Below are positions 55,560 through 64,000 of a DNA stretch of 64,000 nucleotides, piece by piece. Made by a program: the position numbers and the translations under genes. Position 1 is the first letter of the stretch; every line of letters starts with the position of its first letter. Origin of the DNA: Cercospora beticola (lineage: Eukaryota; Ascomycota; Dothideomycetes; Mycosphaerellales; Mycosphaerellaceae); the NCBI RefSeq assembly GCF_033473495.1, contig NC_088936.1:1984001-2048000 (forward strand). The letters are read 5' to 3'. The notes under the pieces were generated by a model. The model searched no databases and was not told the origin of the DNA. It saw only the letters and a list, made by a program, of their open reading frames with translations.

Positions 55560-56960
55560 GAGCTCTCTAATACTTAGTACGTTAAAGACGAGAAGCGCGA
55601 TTTCTATTTAATTGTACCTATATCTAGAGTAGAAAGATACGTAGTAGATCTAACGAGCGGACTGTTCGTTATGCTTTTATATATTAAAAGGAAACGCTTG
55701 TCGCGAAAAGCGGTTCTCTATACTCGCAGAAGTAAATAAAAGTATATAATAGCAATTTCTAAACTCGGTTCTATTCTATCTACTCTTTCGCCTACTAAGA
55801 CTCCGAAACTCGTTATCGTAGATCTACCGTAATAGCAGGGCTTATATTTAGACTAATATTCGGAGTAGCGCCTACGTTCGTATTTGTAGTAGCTAGACTA
55901 CTATTATTATTGCCCCCGCCGTATACGTTCCTATTCGAGTCGAAGCCGTCTATATAATTACTACTATTACTACTATTACTATTATTATTATTATTCTTAT
56001 TACTATAAGAGTTCCCGAATAAATCTAAGCTATTAATATAGTCGTCCCTACTACTATAGTTACTATCGTTACTATTATTATTATTATTCGTATATAGATT
56101 GCCGAATTAATTACTACTATTAATATAATTACTATTATTATCGCCGCTAAACTAACTATTAAGGCTTAGATTGCCTACTACTATAAAAGGTTAATTAAAG
56201 AGTAATTTAGGTCTATACTTCTAAGTAAAAAAGAAAGACGTCTCTTAGAGAGAGTATATACTCCTATTAATCTTCGTTACCTTCTAAGACCTACCGCTAT
56301 TATACTCTACTATCTAGCTAATACTATTAGGGTCGGTATACGGGTTATATAATAACTTTAGCGTTACGTATAGAGGATTCGGGCCTAAGTCTTCTCGAAT
56401 TAGTAGACTTATAGGCTAAGGATAATAGTACGTACTATAAGTATTATTCGGATAGTAGGGATTATAGTAATAAGAGGTTAAGTATAAGAAAGGCTATCCG
56501 GTTAAATAGTAGCTTAAAGGATAGTAACCTATCTATACTTGCTATCGCTTTATAAGTCGCTTACTAGGTCTCGTAGTCTAGCTCTACGCTATAGCTTTAA
56601 CGTCCGAATAAGTCGAGGAGTTATAATATAGTAGGGCGTTAACTAGTAGTAGACTAGAAATCTAGAGCTAGAGTATACTAGACGAACCGTTACCGAGAGG
56701 TATAGATCTAAGATAACTACCGTTCCTTATAGTTATAATTAGGTATAGACTCGTAGGCTAATAGCCTAAGTATAAAAGCGACGTTAGAGTCCTATATATA
56801 TTATACTACTTATTTACTTCCTACCTACGATATATAGGTAAGGCGGAAACTATCTCCCTAGGAGTAGCGATACTATATACGAAATGTTTACTTATACCTC
56901 GAATTAGGAATAACTGCTTTTATACTTAGTAAGATCCTAGAGTATAGTGCCGAAAGTATA
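55560..56960 (-). pseudogene. RIP-destroyed asparagine-rich coding sequence
   Basis: AT-rich, CpA/TpG-depleted block. On the minus strand from about 56,540 to 55,820 one frame carries a long Tyr/Pro/Asn-rich product broken only by TAA/TAG at presumed Gln/Trp codons: GYYPLSYYLTG, SYYYNPYYPNNTYSTYYYP, REDLGPNPLYVTLKLLYNPY, then tracts such as TNNNNNNSNDSNYSSRDD and SNKNNNNNSNSSNSSNY. Poly-Asn and Tyr/Pro-rich regions are typical of fungal transcription-factor tails, not of the retroelements here, so I read it as a duplicated host gene mutated by RIP. The parent gene is not identified. The first and last few hundred bases hold nothing readable. Confidence 0.45.
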
Positions 56961-57433
56961 ATACATGGTTTCTTATTACGAGTGCGGTGACCTGCGTTAA
57001 CCGTAAAGAGATAGTTCATGCGGACGTAAAGTTTAAGCTACCCCCGACTGGCACCCCTTGTCGACCTTCATGTGCTCGGACTAACGAGGCAGGAAAGCCC
57101 TACCACAAAATTTGACTTCCACCGCACTTAGTGCCACCGTGTTACCGCGGTAGTCGTAGCAGTCGGCATAGCTTATTTCTTAGTGAGTTCCTGCTCTACG
57201 AAGAGAGATCGAGCGTGGTGGGGTCGTATTAATCGAGAGCAGCACCATGTTTTGAAGTCGTAATGCACTTATGATGCCGATAAAAATTGTTCGAGATTCA
57301 AGCTCATATACATAGGGACAACACATGGTCAACTTTTGCCTTGCGCGTAATCCCTTCTTTTCCCTTCGCGTGCAAGCTTCCGCGCTCGACATAGCGGTAT
57401 ACGCTTTGGGAGCCGAAAACACCGCTCGTTGAG

Positions 57434-57790
57434 CTACGCACGGGGTGTGTTCTGTTGGATCACTGGGCTCGGGGCACTTTGCGACGGGATACACAAGCAC
57501 AGCCCTGTCCATGAGCAGCATCCGTAGTCAAGGGCAAAGGAGCGCTGGGACGGAGTCTGAAGCGTTGTACGACTGTAACTCCCGGTGCCTCGAACAATTA
57601 TATCGACCATGGCCGGCGTAGTGTGATGACCCGGATCAGGTTGACGATTACAGTCATCATGACAACCTGCGGGCTTACATGGTAGGTGGATCACGGTCTC
57701 GGACTCGAAATTGACAACGCGGCCCTGAGCCGTAGGGGGCAACCAGAACCAGTCGCTCTTGGCGCTCGAGGACATCGCTCCCTGCACCAT
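57434..57790 (-). CDS. Hypothetical protein fragment, cysteine-containing
   Basis: 118 codons (118 aa from Met at 57,790, or 113 from 57,775) in un-RIPped DNA. The product has several Cys (HLPCKPAGCHDDCN, YGCCSWTGLCLCIP) and a fairly ordered middle (MVDIIVRGTGSYSRTTLQTPSQRSFALDYG). There is no signal peptide at this start, and the upstream exon may be missing. An overlapping frame (57,180-57,521) is probably its shadow or a 3' exon. No family recognised. Confidence 0.35.
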   Translation of the reverse strand: MVQGAMSSSAKSDWFWLPPTAQGRVVNFESETVIHLPCKPAGCHDDCNRQPDPGHHTTPAMVDIIVRGTGSYSRTTLQTPSQRSFALDYGCCSWTGLCLCIPSQSAPSPVIQQNTPRA

Positions 57791-57946
57791 CGATCCTTGA
57801 GGTACAAGCTGGCAGATGCTCGTACATTAGGCTGGCATGCAAAGTTGACGTGAGAAGATTGAGGGGGTGCTCCGTGCCGAAGAGAAGTGCAACGACTGCT
57901 TGAGGCTTCTATTGCGATCGCTAGAAGGAGCTAGTCGCGCGGGGTT

Positions 57947-58264
57947 CTATCCCAATCCCTCAGGAAATTTTCCATTTCCGTTGAGTACGCACGGATGCCG
58001 GTGCAATTCGGTCTGCACGTCGTCCGAAACCATAAGAATGCGCCCGGGACTCGTGCTCACAGAGTATTGATCGTAGTGTTCTCCAATTCTTTTGACCGGC
58101 TCGGAGAAGAGAGTGAAAACCAGATATTTTCGCCGCCTTTGCCCGTTTAGACGCGCCTGGACCCTGTTATTAGAGTGGACGGGGATCTCTCCGCTCCGCC
58201 AGCGCTTATAAGGGAACCTCAGAGAATATTGAGTCTGTGCATAGACAGATTGAATGTCAACCAA
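57947..58264 (-). CDS. Hypothetical protein fragment
   Basis: 105 codons in the same un-RIPped island and on the same strand as the 57,434-57,790 frame, about 160 bp upstream of it. The sequence is basic in the middle (NNRVQARLNGQRRRKYLVFTLF) and ends HRHPCVLNGNGKFPEGLG. It could be an upstream exon of one gene with the next frame, but I could not find a splice pair that convinces me. Confidence 0.25.
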   Translation of the reverse strand: MVDIQSVYAQTQYSLRFPYKRWRSGEIPVHSNNRVQARLNGQRRRKYLVFTLFSEPVKRIGEHYDQYSVSTSPGRILMVSDDVQTELHRHPCVLNGNGKFPEGLG

Positions 58265-58379
58265 CTAACACCCATTTACATTATGCTTTATTGGAAAATT
58301 ACTAACAAGCGTGATTTGCTTTATTGGAACAACACTATCACCGGGCCTTTACTCTGTTAGAAGAGCACTAATAACCGTG

Positions 58380-61300
58380 CTTTCCTTTAGTAGACCCGTC
58401 GAGCCTTATATTTAAAAACGAATGCCGATAGTTAGGCCTTGTTTTATACGAATATCGAATCGATTTCTCTATAACGCCCTCGGCAGAAAAAAATATACGT
58501 ATTCGTAAGAGAACGATTCTCGATAACGAATACTACTAACTATATAAGTATCGGCTGTTTCTTAAGGCCGAACTTACGGTACTCGAACTAGCTTTATCTG
58601 CGATTAAACTAAGCCTTGCTACTATAGCTATAAATAAGAGGAAAGGCTTATACCTATATCTAGAAAGTACTCCGAGTCGATATAATTTATAGGATTTACT
58701 TATACTAACTTCTTAGACGCGAAAGAATCGTAGATTTAATATAGTATAGAACACGAAAATATAGCGAGCTCTATAAAGGCTTTAACGGAAATATATAGCC
58801 GACTTATACTACTTAGTATCTATAACGCTTACTCGTTAGTATTCTTATAGTAGCTAAGTTCTATAGACTCTTAGCTATTTAGTACGACGAAGAAGAAGAT
58901 ATACTATTCGTATTATTTAAGGAATAGCGACTTCTACGCTCTTAGAAGTTAAAGTACGAGGATTCGCGAATACTAAAGATATATAGAGTACGAAGTTAGT
59001 TCGGCTTTATATACTCGAGTAGTAAGCGTATTAGATCGTAACGTTAGTAGCCTTAAAAACTCTACTCTTTATATCCTATATCTAATATCTACGTCCTAGT
59101 CTTATAAACTATTATAGTATAGTTTTATAGATATATCGAGTTAGTAAGTTTTATATTAAAGTACTTTAGGTAAGAATAGCTAATAGGCTAATCCTTTATA
59201 TAATACTATAGATGCTTTCGATAAAAATGTCTCTTAAGCCTATTACGATTATAGAATATCTTTATACGTTCGTTAATATAGAGGTCTGCCTTGCCGATAT
59301 AGAATATATATTATATCGGAGTATATTCGATAGAATAAGGATCTTATAGCGCTTTTACTTCGCCTAAAAGATCTATACTCGTATTGCTATTATACTTACT
59401 AATACGCGCTACCTTTATATAGTATATCTTCCGTTCGACTAATTTCTAGCTTCTAGTTAGTACTAATACTACGTTTATAGTATTCGTACGTCGTCGATAC
59501 TCTTCGATAGAGTTAGATATTATAAAGATAAAGAGAGCTTTTATAGTACGATTCTGCTCTTCGCTAAGCTAACTATATAGCTAGATTTCTAATAGCGTCT
59601 TCTTATTACGCCTAATAGGCAGATATTCGAGCTAGCTCGTAATATCTATAATAGATCGCTACTTACGATACCTCTATAGGATCTCGGCTATTATAATCTT
59701 ATATATAGCTTTTCTTTTATTCTAGTACTATTAGTCTACTCTCTAGTAAGCCTTATATAGCAGAGTATATCGAGCTTTAGAAGACGTTCTATATTTAGTA
59801 CGAATCTTCGTTACTAAGCTCTTTCGTATCCTATATAGTAGCTTTACTTCTAGGTAATATATAATTTATACTACTTAGGTCTCGTTTAATACGTAGAGTC
59901 GGCGCAGATCGATAGTACGAGTTATACTACTCGTAGCTCTTATAATATCGGTCTAAGGCGCGAGGCTCCGGTAGATAGTATACGTATTATATATAATATA
60001 ACGAGATAGGTAATTATACTAAAGTACTACTAAGCTCGTATACTAAAGGATAAGGTTCCGCTACGCGTTACTAATAAGACCTATAATTCTTTAGCGACTA
60101 ATCTACTCTATACTAAACGAAACCTACTACTACTATCTAGAGCTTCCTCGTTACCTCTATAGAAGCAATAAGGTTTTACTACGTACTCGAATCCTATAAT
60201 TATACCGAGTATAGACAGTCTACCGCGCAGCTAATTATCTATAGTAGGAGTAGTAGCGGAGACTATAACTCTATATATAGTGTTCTCTAGTCTCCGAAAA
60301 AGTAGTATACTAGTTTTCGAGTCCTTAATCGGCAACTCTAGCTAGTTAAGACCTATAGGTACCTATAGATAGAAAAGCTCCTCTAGTCCTATAAGGCTAG
60401 GCGCTACGAACGCTTCGTCGGCAAACACTAGGCTTAAGAGGAGTATTTACGAGCAGAGGAGGAGGTATAGTTCGCTCGGGATATCTAGAATACTAAACGT
60501 ATTCCTAATATAAGTATTAGCGATTCGGATTACGTCCTTAAATACCGATTATAGTATTGCGGTACTATATACGCGTCTTTTAGACCTAGGTAACCTTTAG
60601 TATACTTAAACGTTAGCTTAATTAGAAGCCGTAGCTATTCGCTTCCTATAGGATCTCGAAGAAGCGTAAGCTTAACGTGTTCGTACTAGAGTCCTAGGAG
60701 TGCGCCTAGCTAGTTACCGGTAATACCTATAAGCTAAAGAATTAAGGCGAGCTATACTCTTAACTATTCGTAGTCGAGCGTAAACTTAGGCGAGGTCTAT
60801 AATGTTTTTAGTAGTTTAAATTTATTCTTAGCTCGTATAATCGGCTTTAGTCTCTTCTCTATCTATAATCGAAATTCCTACGCTAGACGCTACCGGACCT
60901 ATAGTATATAAGCAGTATAGACCGAGCTAGGATAAGAGTATTAATACTATACGTACGCTGTATATTTAACTTTTAATCGTAGAGTCGATAATAATATACT
61001 CTATCTTAATCTTCTATAAAATATAGAAGATGTTCTAGTATATCTATAGAGTACTTACGCTTTATAGAGTCTCGTATTTCTGTTCTAGTAACTAGTAAAA
61101 GAATAAGTAGACGACGGCGATAGGTATTTCCTATAACGTTTCGCAGGTATCTTTCTCGGTTATCTAATAATATCTACGTTCGTTAGCTTAGTAGAGTATT
61201 CTAGACTACGTCGCAATCTACTCGTACTACCGATATACTTATACTATAATCCTTTTATCTAGCTCTATAGCTACTCGCTCTCTTTAGCGTAAATCTTTCG

Positions 61301-61690
61301 CGTATATACCGCCTTATCGAACTCTGCTTCTATACGCCTAAAGCGCTCTACTTAAGAGAGCGAAGCGGAAACTTCCGCCGTATAGCCTATAACTAGAAGG
61401 ACTCTACTATAGGTTAAAATTCTATTAGATACGGTACTATATAGTAATCGCCTTACGATTCCTCGAAGTAGAATAATTGCGTAGGCTAACTAGCGGAGTA
61501 CTATAGGAGCGCGGTAGATATAAGGAGGAATAACGAATAAATAGATAAGTCTAGCTAGCTAGCGACTTAAGTAACGGCGATCTAGCGCCTTTATATACCT
61601 TAGAGAAACAGAAGAGAGAAGAAGGAATTAGTATAGGTATAGAGATATAGTAAGGCGCGCGCTCTACGAGGTAATATATAAGGCCTACTA
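58380..61690. repeat. RIP-mutated block, family not identified
   Basis: About 3.3 kb with CpA/TpG depletion and stops in all frames, bounded on the right by the 3' end of LINE copy B. Minus-strand translation around 61.4-60.8 kb gives stretches that look like former protein (YQNIFYIL, IEYIITDSTIKS, VLILLS.LGLYCLYTIGPVASS), but I cannot match them to a transposase, helicase or polymerase. There is no second copy in the window. Confidence 0.6.
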
Positions 61691-64000
61691 CTATAGATAG
61701 ATAGATAGATAGATTTTATTCCGCCCGGCGCTAAGTATCTAAAGGGTATACTACGGATATTACGTTATTATATTACTTCCGGAAATTTTCCTAAACTCTA
61801 AATAGCCTATTCGGTTTATCCTATCTTAGTTCTCCTACTCCTTCTATCCTATATTACTAGAAACTCGTACTAAGTTAGTATATATAAGCTCTCTTAAAGT
61901 CGCTTCTCTAAGTATTTACTATCCTATCTTTAGCGAGTAAAGCGTATCTTATTAATAGTACGAGGGTACGTTAGAGGGAAATAGTTAGAGTAGTAGGTAT
62001 AAGGTTAGTAGCGTTATATCCTCTATATATCTTAGTTAGCTATTACCTAACTAGAGGTATATTAGTATAATAAGCTCTCGAGACGGCCTATAGCTATTAC
62101 GAACTAGACGGTCGCTAAGACTACCTCTATCGCTAGTTTCTACTTCTTATTATCTAATACTACCTTTCCTCCGAGAAAAAAGGAAAGATTACCTCTTATA
62201 GTATCTATATATTATAGTATCTATAGTTAGAGATTATCCTATAGACGGTACTAGAATAAGAAATGCTCGATAGTTTTACTTACTTACGTATATACGTATA
62301 GGTCTAATTCTATAGCTCCTATCTAGTAAAGGTAATAATTTAGTCGTAATATTCCGGTCTAGAGCTATACTAATACGCTCGCTTGTTTGCTTCCGAGGCG
62401 ATCGTATATTATCTACGTATATAGACTAGGTATTATAGTATCGATTCGTCGTATATACTTTCCTATACCTTCGATCGGTTACTATCTTTTCCTTATTTCT
62501 ACTTTTAAGTAGCTAATAGTAGTCGAACTAGCTACTAGCCGGGTCGACTATAGTATTTAACCTAGCTCTATTATAGCTTTCGCTACCTCTTTTGCTTTTT
62601 GCCTAAGCTTAAACTCTAGAGTAGGATACTACGCTAGCTAGATAGTATTACGGCTCTATAGGGCCTATACGCTCTTATAGATTTATTATATAATTTCCTA
62701 TCCTAACTACTATCTAGGCCGGTATACTACCTATAGTACTACTTAGTTATCTAAGAAGAGATATATATTCTATAAGACTATAGATAGAGGTATTTATATA
62801 AAGCCTTCTAATATCGCTATTAAGGCCGCTATATATAGGTTATACTCGGTCCTTACTAATACTATAGTCGAGACGATAGTAGATAGAAGCTCTCCCCGCT
62901 TAGTATCTTATATTACGACTCCTGTCCCGACGATATCGTTCCTCGCCGAGGAGCTTATTATAACGCAAATACCTGCGCTCTATTTAGTAGTAGTTACCGC
63001 TTCCTCTACTATTTCCTTCGCGTCTACTACTAGTCGTAGATACTAAAGTACTACTATATATAGCGCGATACTTTTAATACCTCTTATCGATATCTTATAA
63101 GTAGTTAATATCTATTATAGCGAAGAGCAGAACCTCTAGGTCGGTATAACTCTAAACTTTAATAGTAGATTAGTTATAGGTAGCGAGAGGATATCGACCT
63201 ATATACTTATAGCTTTAGATACGTATCGTTACTAGACCGTACGTATACTTGCCTCTACTTCGGCTACTTCTCTTACTACTATATAGAAGCAGCCTATAAC
63301 TACCTATACTCCGATTCTTTATACTCGATTTACTATAGCTATAAGTCGCCCTTTATACTTATATATCTATACTAGCAATACGTAGTCGACTACTAGCGCT
63401 ACTATTATCTCGAATAACCTATAGGTAGTAGATAGTAATAGCCCTCGTAGTCGTTTTAGTACTATTATAGTAGTAAGGCCTATAGTAGCCGCTTATACGA
63501 TATACTATTAAAATCGAAGTTCCGAGTCTATAACTACTCCTAGGATCTTTATACTAGTTATAGGCTCTACCTCTTATCTCTTAACTAGAACTAGTTAGGC
63601 GCTACTTCGGCACGGTATTCGCGTAAAGTAGATAAACGCTATCTTGTCGCCTTTAAAGGTAGTACTACTTCGTCCTTCCTACTCTATCGCTTAGTTAGTA
63701 ATCGCCTAGATCCTACTTTAGTTTGCTTCTATAGAGGGTCCTATAACTTACGCTATATAGTCGTCGATAAATACTATAGTACTGCCGTTACTATCGATCT
63801 TATACTAGATAAGGTCTATATTAAAGAAGAGAAATAGGGCTAGTAATAGTAGCGACCTCTATAGCAATCCTACTTACTATAGCGCTTATCGTTCTAATAC
63901 CTAACTATTAGCTACGATTATAGCCGACCGGTCCGAGTAGAAGGCATCGATCTATTTTACTAGTATTATAGAAATACTCTTTACTTAAAGTCGCTATAGA
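61691..64000 (-). mobile_element. Degenerate Tad-type LINE, copy B (partial, runs off the window)
   Basis: Inverted relative to copy A. Its 3' end has a (TAGA)n tail at 61,691-61,713 followed by the reverse complement of the same GGCGGAATAAA terminus. It follows copy A through the post-RT region and into RT. Near 63,760-63,840 the minus strand reads ALFLFFNIDLI and then VFIDDYIA, sequence that copy A has lost through an internal deletion. It is RIPped like copy A. The 5' part lies beyond the window. Confidence 0.85.

Noticed and set aside
30050..64000. CRISPR arrays or prokaryotic/plasmid segments
   Set aside because: No regularly spaced identical repeats; repeats are retroelement fossils and the AT-rich bias is explained by RIP.
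61691..64000. Telomere-proximal sequence at the right end
   Set aside because: No TTAGGG/CCCTAA repeats are visible; the end of the window is inside a LINE.

Overview
The window is nuclear DNA of a filamentous ascomycete, most likely a dothideomycete. The support is many short GT-AG introns (47-90 nt, often with a CTAAC/CTGAC branch site), a fungal gene set (YTP1-like, RSA3, PDI1, TAN1, PKR1, SMD1, a Dal5-like MFS carrier, a P450), and repeats carrying the signature of repeat-induced point mutation (RIP). The species cannot be named from the sequence alone. The sequence has two sharply different halves.

Positions 1-30,050 form an ordinary gene-rich compartment with balanced base composition. 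In order: YTP1-like membrane protein (+), RSA3 ribosome assembly factor (+), PDI1 protein disulfide isomerase (-), an aminoglycoside-phosphotransferase-fold protein (-), TAN1 tRNA acetyltransferase adaptor (-), D-serine dehydratase-like PLP enzyme (+), an unknown coiled-coil protein (-), an unknown alpha-helical/disordered protein (+), a tRNA-Ser-like locus (-), a secreted metallophosphoesterase (+), an MFS transporter (+), a secreted trypsin (+), PKR1 (+), SMD1 (+), an acidic/lysine-rich nuclear-type protein (+), and a cytochrome P450 (-). Exon structures were rebuilt by hand and the frames close in every multi-exon case. I see no biosynthetic cluster. These look like housekeeping and lifestyle genes in unrelated neighbouring units.

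From about 30,050 to 53,530 the sequence is a transposon graveyard. CpA and TpG are almost eliminated, TpA is greatly enriched, and stop codons saturate all frames. Readable fossils are: a minus-strand Ty3/gypsy element with a chromodomain (31.5-35.6 kb); a ~280-bp LTR-like repeat in three direct copies (30.5, 37.25, 42.94 kb); two Ty1/copia copies facing each other as a ~4.4-kb inverted repeat (37.5-42.8 kb minus, 44.08-48.49 kb plus); and a Tad-type LINE (48.49-53.53 kb plus). At the centre of the copia inverted repeat is a 469-bp, 14-bp-TIR element that escaped RIP. It carries five CACGTG sites and a perfect hairpin.

From 53,530 to 64,000, two un-mutated islands alternate with RIP-mutated blocks. 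Island one (53.54-55.56 kb) encodes a small secreted cysteine-containing protein, a patatin-like phospholipase with a nonsense codon after its catalytic motif, and an orphan protein on the opposite strand. Island two (56.96-58.38 kb) holds short hypothetical reading frames. Between them is a RIP-destroyed asparagine-rich coding sequence. The window ends in a second LINE copy (61.69 kb to the edge, minus strand), so the islands are enclosed between two LINEs whose 3' ends face inward. This is the layout of a fast-evolving, repeat-rich compartment beside a stable core.
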